Notes under the pieces: model-generated
Databases searched by the model: none
Seen by the model: the letters and a program-made list of their open reading frames with translations, nothing else
What the model was told of the DNA's origin: nothing
Source of the DNA: Fusobacteria bacterium ZRK30
Lineage (GTDB): Bacteria > Fusobacteriota > Fusobacteriia > Fusobacteriales > Fusobacteriaceae
Direction: 5' to 3'
Assembly: GCA_024628785.1 (NCBI GenBank)
Contig: CP102404.1
Coordinates: 980,674 to 1,044,673 of the forward strand
DNA length: 64,000 nt
Translations under genes and position numbers: made by a program
Shown: positions 45,165 to 53,735 of the stretch, piece by piece
How positions within the stretch are numbered: position 1 is the first letter of the stretch
How the letters are laid out: each line of letters opens with the position of its first letter

Positions 45165-46532
45165 TTAATTTAAAGATGGCTTCTTTTTATGGGAAACTAT
45201 CTGCCTGTATTTTCCTGTATGGGGGTCTACAGGGATATTATCTGCTTTCTCTATGATCAGTTTTATATCTTTCTCAAGATTTTTCGATCTTAGAAATTCA
45301 GTCATCATAGGCAGTATTTCTTTCTCGGGATCTAACTCTTCCCTTTCAACATATCTAATCTTTAGAGTATTTTTATCTTCCTGCACAAATTGAATTTTCT
45401 TTACATTATTAAAGTACATACCTACCAGCTGAAGAGCAGTCAGTTTTTCCTGGCTCCCGTCTGCCATTTCAAAATAAAGATCATCCACTACCCTTCCGGC
45501 AATTTCATCTATAAGGGTAAAATTAAAATCCTGATCTTTAGATTTTTTTAATCTATCTTCCATCTTATACCTTAAGAGAGGCATCACATAGTTATAAAGG
45601 TTGGTCACTATGAGATCTCCTACTTCTCCTGGACCTACTTCGTCCATCTTTTCATCAACTATCTCAAATTTATAGTAGTCATCAAAAAGAAAAATTTGTC
45701 CTCTCTCAGGAATTTCCGACCCCATTCCCAAAGATTCAGTTGCTCCATAAAAATTTAAAGGTATTACCCCGAAGGCTCTTTCAATTATCTCTTTTCTGTT
45801 CCGGGTCAATTTATCTGCTGAACAGAATACCCGCTTTGGAAATATCCCTAAATTTCCATTTAGTTTTTCCTCTCCCAGGGCAGCTATAGATGAGGAGTAT
45901 CCCGATAGAATAGTCGGCTGAAATTCATTCAATGATTTTATTATCTCCTTAAAATCACCGTTAACATCCAGAGTCAGAGTTGTGTAGTTTATATTTTTTG
46001 CTTCCTGGGCTAGATTATAACTGGCAAAATTTCCTCCCGTCGCTATAATAAAAGCTATCCTCTCTTTTTTTAACAGATTCATCTTATGGGACTGATCCAC
46101 CCTTCCTATTATAAAAGCCTTTACTGTAGCCCATGCCTTCTGGTCATAAACAAATATTGTAGGATGCCCGGTTGAGCCCGAAGAAGTCATAGCCAAATAT
46201 TTCCCCTTATACCTTCCTCCCCAGTTTTCCTTATGGCTTATAAATTCTTCTAAATCTTCCCTCTTAAAATCTTTAGTACAGATAAGATCATCGAAGTGAT
46301 CTGAAATAATATCTTTATTAATTGTAGGATATTTATTGTAATCTATCGTTTTAAAGTTTTCCAGGGTTATCCCGTGTTTCCCGTAGAATTCACGATAAAA
46401 TTTTGAGTTTTTTAATACATGTTCAATCAGATCATTCAATTTGCTGTTCTGGATCTCTAGGATTTCATCCCGTGAACGTTTATTATTTTTTTTTATATTA
46501 TAAACTTCCTTAAGTAAGTGCATAATCTCCAT
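45165..46532 (-). CDS. PaaK/CapK-like adenylate-forming enzyme
   Basis: A 455-residue AMP-binding protein related to phenylacetate-CoA ligase. Visible motifs: the ATP loop TSSGSTGHPTIF (about residue 118), NFYGATESLGMGSE (about residue 262), the domain-hinge region IAGRVVDDLYF and a C-terminal lysine in DPHTGKYRQIV. Some relatives work in surface polysaccharide or aryl-CoA metabolism. No CoA- or exopolysaccharide genes are nearby, so the substrate is unknown. AGGAGG precedes the ATG. Confidence 0.85.
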   Translation of the reverse strand: MEIMHLLKEVYNIKKNNKRSRDEILEIQNSKLNDLIEHVLKNSKFYREFYGKHGITLENFKTIDYNKYPTINKDIISDHFDDLICTKDFKREDLEEFISHKENWGGRYKGKYLAMTSSGSTGHPTIFVYDQKAWATVKAFIIGRVDQSHKMNLLKKERIAFIIATGGNFASYNLAQEAKNINYTTLTLDVNGDFKEIIKSLNEFQPTILSGYSSSIAALGEEKLNGNLGIFPKRVFCSADKLTRNRKEIIERAFGVIPLNFYGATESLGMGSEIPERGQIFLFDDYYKFEIVDEKMDEVGPGEVGDLIVTNLYNYVMPLLRYKMEDRLKKSKDQDFNFTLIDEIAGRVVDDLYFEMADGSQEKLTALQLVGMYFNNVKKIQFVQEDKNTLKIRYVEREELDPEKEILPMMTEFLRSKNLEKDIKLIIEKADNIPVDPHTGKYRQIVSHKKKPSLN

Positions 46533-46634
46533 AAATATCTCCTCCTCTATTTATATGTTCCAATATACTCTCTATACCTTCCTATTTTTATTTTAGTTAT
46601 CAGTTTACCAGGACCCGTCTAGAAATAAATTTAT

Positions 46635-47177
46635 TTACATTATATGCTGAATAAGAATTTTTATTCCCATTCCTATAAGAATAATTCCTCCTGTATATTC
46701 AGCTCTAACACCTAATAATTGTCCAACTTTATTCCCTAAATACACCCCTAAAAACGATATGATAAATGTTATTATCCCTATAATACTTATTACAAAATAA
46801 ATATTTAATCCAGGTAGTAAAGAAAAGGAAAAACCCACTGCTAAAGCATCTATACTTGTAGCTATTCCAAGTGCAACAATGTCCAAAGAATTTTTACACT
46901 TTTTAATTTTTTTAGCTTCAAAAATCATCTTTCCACCAATAAAAGTCAATAATCCAAAAGCTATCCAGTGGTCAAATATTGCAATTTCATCATAAAAAAA
47001 TCTTCCAATTCTCCATCCAAGAAGGGGCATCACTCCATGAAAAGTTCCAAAAACTAAAGCTACCTTTAATATTGATTTTATATGAAGTTTTTTTAGTGAT
47101 AATCCTTGTGTTAACGATACTGTAAAGGCATCCATCGCTAATCCTATAGATATAAAAAAAAGTAATATAAAATCCAT
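46635..47177 (-). CDS. mntP: Manganese efflux pump MntP
   Basis: A 180-residue membrane protein with six helices and two related halves, each with a conserved Asp (SIGLAMDAFTVSL near residue 16; GIATSIDALAVGFSFSL near residue 109), typical of MntP/YebN. It exports Mn2+ in other bacteria. I looked for a yybP-ykoY manganese riboswitch in the 160-bp leader and did not find its motifs. AAGGAGG precedes the ATG. Confidence 0.92.
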   Translation of the reverse strand: MDFILLFFISIGLAMDAFTVSLTQGLSLKKLHIKSILKVALVFGTFHGVMPLLGWRIGRFFYDEIAIFDHWIAFGLLTFIGGKMIFEAKKIKKCKNSLDIVALGIATSIDALAVGFSFSLLPGLNIYFVISIIGIITFIISFLGVYLGNKVGQLLGVRAEYTGGIILIGMGIKILIQHIM

Positions 47178-47335
47178 GTTTCCCTCCTTTATCTATAGAT
47201 ATCTTACTATTATATTAGAATTTTTTTATTATTTTCCTTGTTTTTTATTTATATTATTACTTTATTTTTACGGCCTTATTGGGTATACCTGTAAAAATAT
47301 ACATAACTATTTTAAAATCCCCGCTGATAATTTTC

Positions 47336-47402
47336 AAAAAAAAACTCCTAAGTAAATATTTTTAAATCATGACCCCATGACTTTCCCATATCTGCTTAGG
47401 AG
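47336..47402 (-). terminator. Long-loop terminator after the HD-GYP gene
   Basis: CTCCTAAG and CTTAGGAG pair across a 42-base loop on the minus strand and are followed by nine T. The loop itself contains the direct repeat TCATG-GGG-TCATG, so it may be a structured RNA rather than a simple terminator. Confidence 0.6.
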
Positions 47403-47413
47403 AATTCTATTTT

Positions 47414-48361
47414 TTATTTAACTAAGATCTTGTAATAATCATCCTGATTAATATTAAATCCTGATTTTACAAATATTTTTTCCATTTTTTTATTCTCTAT
47501 TTTTATCAGTATCTCAACTATCCCACTATCCAACTGAGTCCCTGAAACTTCCTTTAAAACTTCCACAGCCTCCCTGTGGGATCTCTTTCTCTGATATATC
47601 CTGGATGTAGTCAGGGCAGAATAGGTATCTGCTACTGCTATAATTTTAGATTCCAGGGGTATTTTATTTTTTTCCAGCTTATAATATCCCTGGCCGTCAA
47701 TTCTCTCATGATGATATTTAATCCATGGAATTATTTTATGAAAAACCTCAAAGGGCTCTAAAATATAGATCCCGTCAGGTACATGTTTTTTAATCTGTTC
47801 ATACTCATCTACAGACAGTTCACCTTTTTTATTTAGAATCGTCAAGGGTGTTATAATTTTTCCTATATCATGGAGGAGAGCTGCTTCTACAAGTTCATTT
47901 TTTGACAGATTTTTTTTTAATTCTCCGGGGAGATCGTCAAATATTGCCTTGACCAGGTTAGCCACATGCTCTGAATGATTGCTTGTATATTTATCCCTTA
48001 GTTTAACCGCTCTGATCAGACTGCTGATTGTCTGCACATAAAAAGAATTTAGGGAAGATGACAGATTCTTCAGGAGAAATATTATTATATATATGAAAAG
48101 TCCATCCATAAAAAACAGCAGTGAACTCACATGTGTAAATTCATTGTTAATCACTTCCTTCAAGATGATATAACTAAAATGAGTTACATATAAAAATAAA
48201 AATAGAAGCATGGCTGAAAAAGTAATAAGACCCATTTTATAGGAATATTTTGCTGCCTTATAAAAACTTTCAAAATCTTTTAGAATTTTCACAGAATCCA
48301 CCAGACCTAAAAAAATTAAAACCATACCCAGTGTTATTAGTGTTGAATTTATATATTCCAT
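47414..48361 (-). CDS. Membrane HD-GYP-type phosphohydrolase
   Basis: A 315-residue protein: three N-terminal transmembrane helices (about residues 8-30, 45-70, 82-100) followed by an HD-GYP-like domain with HSEHVANL, LLHDIGK (HD pair about residue 165), the HHERIDGQGYY motif (about residue 212) and ADTYSALTTSRIYQ. Members hydrolyse c-di-GMP. The GYP tripeptide reads GYY here, a deviation at the last position, so activity is probable but not certain. The ATG at 48361 has GAGGTG six bases upstream; the in-frame GTG at 48370 is part of that site. Confidence 0.88.
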   Translation of the reverse strand: MEYINSTLITLGMVLIFLGLVDSVKILKDFESFYKAAKYSYKMGLITFSAMLLFLFLYVTHFSYIILKEVINNEFTHVSSLLFFMDGLFIYIIIFLLKNLSSSLNSFYVQTISSLIRAVKLRDKYTSNHSEHVANLVKAIFDDLPGELKKNLSKNELVEAALLHDIGKIITPLTILNKKGELSVDEYEQIKKHVPDGIYILEPFEVFHKIIPWIKYHHERIDGQGYYKLEKNKIPLESKIIAVADTYSALTTSRIYQRKRSHREAVEVLKEVSGTQLDSGIVEILIKIENKKMEKIFVKSGFNINQDDYYKILVK

Positions 48362-48607
48362 CAAATACACCTCTTTTTTTCATTTGAAACAATAAAAAAA
48401 TATATTCAAAATTGACTTCAATATATCTTTACCGCTATTTTTATAAAATCCTGCAATGAGTTTTTTATCTGATCTATGGTAAAGTCGTGTTTTAATAGAA
48501 TGAAATTGTGTATATCAGCGGGGAGTTTGTGTTCACAAAATAAAATACTCCAGCTTTTGTAGTAAAATATAAATAAATTATATATTAAAAATCCAGGGGG
48601 GAAAGTA

Positions 48608-49243
48608 ATGATAAAAAATAAAAAAATTAAATGGCTAGGCGGCATCTTATCCGGCCTAATACTTCTTATAGCATTAACTGCTGTCTGTTCAAAGAATGTG
48701 CAGAATTTTATGACCATGACATATCTTAATTTAAAAACTACCACCAGATTAGAAGTTAAAGACACAAATCTGTATATGGATGGGATAATCAATGAAAAAA
48801 CTTACGACCAGTTTGTAAAGATTTTAAATGACAATCCCCAGATTGAAACTATTATTGAAGGAGATGTTCCCGGTTCAATAGATGATGATACAATGATAAA
48901 ATTAGCTTATTTTGTCCGGAAGAAAGGGCTAAATACAAAAATTTTATCAAATAGTGATATTAATTCAGGAGGAGTCGATCTTTTTTTAGCAGGTGTGGAA
49001 AGAACAATGGAAAAAGGAGCTAAAATAGGGGTTCACTCATGGTCTGATGGTGAAAAAGATGCAGCTGAGTATCCTGTAGATTCTCCTGAACATGAACTTA
49101 ATCGAAAATATATCGAAACAATGCTGGGATCAGATGATTTTTACTGGTTTACAATTTATGCAGCAACAGCAGATTGTATCCATCAAATGACCAAAGAAGA
49201 GATCAGCAGATATAAGTTACTTACCCAGCCTGTAAAAATGTAA
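48608..49243 (+). CDS. Membrane-anchored ClpP/crotonase-like protein (putative hydrolase/protease)
   Basis: A 211-residue protein with one N-terminal transmembrane helix (residues 8-26) and an extracytoplasmic domain. IEGDVPGSIDDDT, ILSNSDINSGGVDLFLAGVERTMEKGAKIGVHSW (about residues 118-150) and DDFYWFTIYAATADCIHQMT resemble ClpP/crotonase-fold proteins often annotated as alpha/beta hydrolases. A serine in SNSDINSGG and His in VHSW could be catalytic (inference). The ATG follows a GGGGGG tract. A truncated tandem copy follows at 49284. Confidence 0.7.
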   Translation: MIKNKKIKWLGGILSGLILLIALTAVCSKNVQNFMTMTYLNLKTTTRLEVKDTNLYMDGIINEKTYDQFVKILNDNPQIETIIEGDVPGSIDDDTMIKLAYFVRKKGLNTKILSNSDINSGGVDLFLAGVERTMEKGAKIGVHSWSDGEKDAAEYPVDSPEHELNRKYIETMLGSDDFYWFTIYAATADCIHQMTKEEISRYKLLTQPVKM

Positions 49244-49283
49244 GAAGTGTGCAGGATATTATTAATTTTAGGAGGAGGTAGTG

Positions 49284-49628
49284 ATGAAAAAAAGAATTAA
49301 GTGGGTAGGAACTTTTTTATCCGGTCTGATACTTCTTATTGTATTAACTGTTGTCTGTTCAAAAGATATACAAAATTTCGTGACTATAAGATATCTTAAT
49401 TTGAAAGCTACCGATAAATTAAAGGTTAAGGAGAATAATTCATATATGGATTGGATAATCCAGAAAAAAACTTACAACCAGTTTGTAAAAATTTTAAATG
49501 ACCATCCCCAGGTTGTAACTCTCATTGAAAGAGATGTCTTTGGCTCAGTTAACGACAATTTAATAACAAAATTAGCTTATTCTATCCGAAAAGGGAAGAT
49601 AAATACAAAAATCTCACTAAAGAGATAA
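49284..49628 (+). pseudogene. Truncated tandem copy of the ClpP/crotonase-like gene
   Basis: The first 110 or so codons repeat the preceding gene closely (SGLILLI, KTYNQFVKILNDHPQV and so on), with the same membrane anchor and its own GGAGG ribosome binding site. Homology then stops at TKI, where the intact copy continues into the SNSDINSGG core; here the frame ends after four more residues and the following 110 bp do not resemble the missing part. The active-site half is therefore lost. It could still encode a membrane-anchored fragment of 114 residues. Confidence 0.75.
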
Positions 49629-49804
49629 GTCAATTGACAGGGGAAAGTTTTAAAGGCACCTTAGAAGGGGATCTTATTATGTCGCTTTCAAAAAAAATCA
49701 TATTATCTCCTATTTATAAGGGAAGAGCTGATTTCTCTTTATTTTTTAGCAAGATATGAGTCCCCCCTTCCTTTATCTACAATCTATAAATTTTTATTTT
49801 CCCA

Positions 49805-51772
49805 CTAATCTAATATTTCTATTCCTATACTACTTAAATATTCGAATGTTCCGTCATAATATTTTGATAATCTTGTATGATCAGCCTCACTACCATGGGG
49901 TATAAAAATAACCATTCCTTGACGAGCTCTTGTCAATAAAACTCGATATGTATTTTTAAGATATTCTCTAGTAATATTTTGATTAATATTTTGCCATTTG
50001 GTTCCTTTAAAACTTTGAAAATTCCAGTTTTTATTCTCCATATAAAAATCTGCACCCCAAGCAATACAAGCCCAATCAATTTCAAGACCTTGAATATCAA
50101 ACTGAGTTGCTACCTCTTCAAGAAAATTTGATGAACGTATATCGTCATTTTTATTCAAAAACCAATTAGGTGCAGAGATCTCATTTTTTACATCAATTCC
50201 TATAGCTCTTAAACGTCTTGCTCCTGACGACCCTAGTAGGCCTATTCTTTCTGTTCCTTTTGCTTGATCTCTTAACCATTTTTTTGCTTTCTCAATGTCT
50301 CGCGTTAAAAATATAGGATAATTACTTTTTATATCTTCTAACAATGTAATCGATAAGTTATTATTTATCTCCAAAGTTTCACGAACAAAATTAGAAACCT
50401 TTTCTGATCTAAATGATCTTAGTGATACAGCAAGATGAAGATTCTTTTCATTCTGTCCATTGTCAAAGAGCCATTCTTTTATGTTTTCAGTTTTTAAATA
50501 ATTATCATTTTCTAGAACAAGATCTGAATAATAGATATTCCATTTAGAATAATTATTTTTTAAAGAATTAACCCATTCCTCTAATCCTGCTTCACCAGTA
50601 TTAATCTCTTGACCCCCACCGATTAAACACACAATTGTGCACCAATCTTCGTGTCTATTTATAACATCAATTAAAAATTCCGGTTCTGACATATTAAAAT
50701 CAGGTATACCTTTTTTTGTTTTCATGAATTTACTTACTTGCTCTTTAGTCCAAGCTCTCTGTGCTTCATCAAAGACCACTACTTTTTCAATAGGGGCTAG
50801 CTCAGATATTAAATTATCATCTCTAAAGTGATGAATATTCTGAATAAAAGTATTCGCTTTAATTCCTGCTTGTTTCTTTGTTATTTTTTCACCATTTTGT
50901 TTAGATGTTTGGACTGCATCTCTTGTAAGTGCTTCTCTTAAAACTTCAACTAATGGACCATTCCCAGAAAGAAAAACAGCATGTTCATCTTCATCTGCTT
51001 TCATTCTTTCAACAGCAATATTTAAACCTGCCAAAGTTTTCCCTGCTCCAGGTACTCCAGTCACAAAACAAATTGATTTTAAATTATTTGTTTTTGAATT
51101 TTTAATAATTGTATTTATACAATCTGCTGTTTTAGATAAATTAATCGCACCAGAATCTGATCTTGTAATTTCCTTTACATTATGACCTTTATATAGAGCT
51201 TGTGCTGCCTCTACTATCGTTGGAGTAGGTTTGTATATTGAGTTTTCCCAATATGAAATATCCACATTCTCTTTACTTAAATCAATAAATTCACTTATTA
51301 TTTTTTTAAAATTATGTTTATTTGCTTTTATAACATTCTCATGTGATGAGATATTATTATTTGAAATTATTTCTTCCTCAGCATTAGTAGCTATTAAAAC
51401 AGGAATTAATTGTAGATTATGGCTTCCTTCATGAAAATTCTTTAAGTCCATAGTGTAGTCTATAACTTGTTCTATTGCATCTTTATTATATCTTTTCTCT
51501 CCAACTTTAAACTCTATGATAAATACAGTGTTTCCAATAATTATAATATTATCTACCTTTTTACCCATCCTTGGAATTGAAAATTCAAAATAAATTTTCC
51601 CCTCCATTCCTAAAAGTTCAGATTTTAAAACTTTAATTTGTTCAACCCATGCATTTCTTTGTAATTCAACAAGAGTTCTATTACTATGATTCTTAGTTAA
51701 TTTACCTAAAATACTACTAGATGATTCTTTAATAAAACCTTTTATGGAATTAGAATAATAAGCTCTATTCAT
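49805..51772 (-). CDS. Nuclease-helicase fusion: PD-(D/E)XK-like plus DUF2075 P-loop helicase
   Basis: A 655-residue protein. The N-terminal part has a PD-(D/E)XK-like pattern, Asp 74 and E-F-K at 87-89 (DNIIIIGNTVFIIEFKVG). The centre is a DUF2075 superfamily 1-like helicase: Walker A VTGVPGAGKTLAGL (about 238-250), Walker B VVFDEAQRAW (about 332-341), GGGQEINTGEAGL (385-397) and a motif VI-like YRVLLTRARQGMVIF (about residue 613). It overlaps an XRE regulator by eight bases. DUF2075 proteins often lie in defence islands; a role in nucleic-acid restriction is inferred, not shown. Confidence 0.8.
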   Translation of the reverse strand: MNRAYYSNSIKGFIKESSSSILGKLTKNHSNRTLVELQRNAWVEQIKVLKSELLGMEGKIYFEFSIPRMGKKVDNIIIIGNTVFIIEFKVGEKRYNKDAIEQVIDYTMDLKNFHEGSHNLQLIPVLIATNAEEEIISNNNISSHENVIKANKHNFKKIISEFIDLSKENVDISYWENSIYKPTPTIVEAAQALYKGHNVKEITRSDSGAINLSKTADCINTIIKNSKTNNLKSICFVTGVPGAGKTLAGLNIAVERMKADEDEHAVFLSGNGPLVEVLREALTRDAVQTSKQNGEKITKKQAGIKANTFIQNIHHFRDDNLISELAPIEKVVVFDEAQRAWTKEQVSKFMKTKKGIPDFNMSEPEFLIDVINRHEDWCTIVCLIGGGQEINTGEAGLEEWVNSLKNNYSKWNIYYSDLVLENDNYLKTENIKEWLFDNGQNEKNLHLAVSLRSFRSEKVSNFVRETLEINNNLSITLLEDIKSNYPIFLTRDIEKAKKWLRDQAKGTERIGLLGSSGARRLRAIGIDVKNEISAPNWFLNKNDDIRSSNFLEEVATQFDIQGLEIDWACIAWGADFYMENKNWNFQSFKGTKWQNINQNITREYLKNTYRVLLTRARQGMVIFIPHGSEADHTRLSKYYDGTFEYLSSIGIEILD

Positions 51773-51992
51773 ATTCTTTTCCCTCCAATTCTTTTACACA
51801 TTCTGAGGGCAAAACTTCTAGTGCTTTTGCTAATTTAAAAATTGTTTTTAAAGTTGGGTTTCTTTTCCCTCTTTCTAGTAAACTAATATAAGTTCTATCT
51901 AATCCACTTAACGTTGCTAAGGTCTCCTGAGACATCTTCTTTTCACTTCTATATTTTGAAATTATTTTTCCAAAATTACTTTCTATTGTCAT
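51765..51992 (-). CDS. XRE family HTH regulator
   Basis: A 75-residue Cro/CI-like protein that is essentially one HTH domain (GKIISKYRSEKKMSQETLATLSGLDRTYISLLERGKRNP). It overlaps the nuclease-helicase gene by eight bases, so the two are translated together, and it probably represses the pair. The ATG at 51992 follows GGGGG; a longer frame beginning at 52097 has no ribosome binding site and overlaps the terminator region less plausibly. Confidence 0.87.
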   Translation of the reverse strand: MTIESNFGKIISKYRSEKKMSQETLATLSGLDRTYISLLERGKRNPTLKTIFKLAKALEVLPSECVKELEGKEYE

Positions 51993-52100
51993 CTTATCCC
52001 CCTTCCTTTTATTTGAATTATCATACAAAAAGAAGACTATCGTCAACGGACTATAGTCTTCAAAAAATTGTAGTTTAAATATTTTATTAGTAATCAATTA

Positions 52101-52147
52101 AAAAAATCCGCTGAAAAGATCATTGTTCTTTCTAGCGGAATTTTTTT
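52101..52147. terminator. Terminator after the MarR gene
   Basis: TTCCGCTAGAAAGA pairs with TCTTTTCAGCGGAT (minor mismatches) and is flanked by A and T runs on both sides, separating the MarR gene from the HTH/DUF2075 pair. Confidence 0.85.
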
Positions 52148-52150
52148 AAT

Positions 52151-52594
52151 TTACTGTTTTCTCAATTTATCTGCCTCTTCCTGGATATTATTCTGTAATA
52201 TATCTAAAAGCTTTAATAACTCTGTTTTTTCTGTATCGGATAATCCCCTGGAAAAAATTTGATTTATATTATTTGTTATTTCAATAAAATCTTTTCTATC
52301 AAAGGAACCTTTTTCTGTTATATAAAGCCTGTAAACTCTCTTATCTTCCAAATCCTTTACTTTATTTATATATCCTTGTTTTTCCAAGTTTTTAACAGCC
52401 TTGCTCACAGTTATTTTATCCTCTTTTAAAATAGAGCAGACCTCATTCTGGCTTAAACCTGAATTTTGATTGATAACCTTCAAAGTTCTAATCTCATGTT
52501 TTCCAATATTATACTGCTTTAACTTTTTATTCATATAATAGTTATAATCCCGTTCAATACTGGATAAAACCATTGTGATTAAATGTTCCTTCAT
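52151..52594 (-). CDS. MarR family regulator of the dehalogenase-like cassette
   Basis: A 147-residue winged-HTH regulator of the MarR type (SGLSQNEVCSILKEDKITVSKAVKNLEKQGYINKVKDLEDKRVYRLYITEKG, about residues 44-95), with helices at both ends for dimerisation. It is the last gene of a four-gene minus-strand run led by a reductive-dehalogenase-like gene. MarR proteins control rdh operons in Dehalococcoides, and a large dyad overlaps the cassette promoter here. AAGGAG precedes the ATG. Confidence 0.9.
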   Translation of the reverse strand: MKEHLITMVLSSIERDYNYYMNKKLKQYNIGKHEIRTLKVINQNSGLSQNEVCSILKEDKITVSKAVKNLEKQGYINKVKDLEDKRVYRLYITEKGSFDRKDFIEITNNINQIFSRGLSDTEKTELLKLLDILQNNIQEEADKLRKQ

Positions 52595-52681
52595 AATCTC
52601 TCCTTTAAAAATCTGCCATAATTTTAACTTTCTATAAAAAGCCTGTTTAAAAAATTCAAATAAATTATATCACAGTTAAAC

Positions 52682-53734
52682 CTAATTTAAGAAAAATTTT
52701 GAAATAATTGGATTAAAATACGTTATCAGCCATGCTCCTACAACTGGAACAATCATAATCATATGGCAAGGAGTTCCCTTTTCCTTCCCAGCCTGCTGTA
52801 ATACCGACATAGTAGAAGGTGGGATCCCTATACCAAACCCCAAGATAGCTGTGGACAAAAACACAGCCAGAGTTTTCCCCCTGTATACTCTGTATACAAA
52901 AAATATCGAAAATAAGATAAGCAGCATAATCTGTAAGAAAACAATTAAAATATCACTTAAAGTCAATATCCCCAAACTTTTTATGTCCAGGGATGAAAAT
53001 TTTAGGAGGATAAACAGGGACAGGAAATAATTCCCTATCTTGTTTATATGAAAATTTTCTAGGTAAACACCACCCTTATCCAGTTTCCATCTGAATAACA
53101 ACCCTAGAATATATGCAATACCATTACTTTTTAAGGGATAAAGAAAAGTCTCCTCCAGTAGGAGGGATAAAATAGTAATTACAAAAATAATAACTACAGG
53201 GATGAAAACATTTTTTGTCTCTGTTTTTTCCATTTTTTTTATATAAAGTTTTTTATCTTTTGAAATAACCCCAAAGAATAGACTGCAGAACACGGTTCCT
53301 AAAATAACAGTAAGGGTCTCCATCCCTGAAATAGAAGGATGGGATGAATATTTTGAGATCAAAGAAAGATCTCCCATAAACATCAATGAAGAATATATCT
53401 TGATATCTTTAATATAGACAAAATAATCTATTAATTTTATGAATAAATTCTGAAATACCGCTGCCAGAACAGCAAAAATTAAAAACATCAGCTGCCATTT
53501 AAGCCCTTTAAAGAAAGTTTTTTTAGAATATCTCAGACCGATAGTTGCAAAAAATAAAGTCAGTAAGATTTTACTTATTTCCCGGGGAAAATCGACATAT
53601 ACATCAAAAAAAGATATAAAAATTCCCATAAAAAAAAGGGAGGGAAAGGAAATCTTCCTCAAAAGAGGGATCTCCTTTCTAAATTTAATATCTGCCAGTA
53701 AACATATATTTAAAAAAATAAAAGTTTTAAGCAT
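52682..53734 (-). CDS. GltS-like sodium/carboxylate symporter
   Basis: A 350-residue membrane protein with about ten helices in two halves. The C-terminal half resembles the sodium/glutamate symporter GltS (GFGIGIPPSTMSVLQQAGKEKG, then IMIVPVVGAWLITYFNPII, about residues 295-345). The family resemblance is clear but distant and the substrate is unknown. It starts 1 bp after the oxidoreductase stop codon with no obvious ribosome binding site, which suggests translational coupling. Confidence 0.75.
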   Translation of the reverse strand: MLKTFIFLNICLLADIKFRKEIPLLRKISFPSLFFMGIFISFFDVYVDFPREISKILLTLFFATIGLRYSKKTFFKGLKWQLMFLIFAVLAAVFQNLFIKLIDYFVYIKDIKIYSSLMFMGDLSLISKYSSHPSISGMETLTVILGTVFCSLFFGVISKDKKLYIKKMEKTETKNVFIPVVIIFVITILSLLLEETFLYPLKSNGIAYILGLLFRWKLDKGGVYLENFHINKIGNYFLSLFILLKFSSLDIKSLGILTLSDILIVFLQIMLLILFSIFFVYRVYRGKTLAVFLSTAILGFGIGIPPSTMSVLQQAGKEKGTPCHMIMIVPVVGAWLITYFNPIISKFFLN

Positions 53735-53735
53735 T

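Noticed and set aside
47178..47335. yybP-ykoY manganese riboswitch upstream of mntP
   Set aside because: The conserved aptamer motifs are absent from the leader on the minus strand.
48418..48792. Minus-strand reading frame upstream of the HD-GYP gene, with a protein-like tail (HNFILLKHDFTIDQIKNSL)
   Set aside because: Most of it lies antisense to the ClpP/crotonase-like gene, it has no ribosome binding site, and the composition of the N-terminal part is not protein-like. A short gene remnant at 48418-48540 cannot be excluded.
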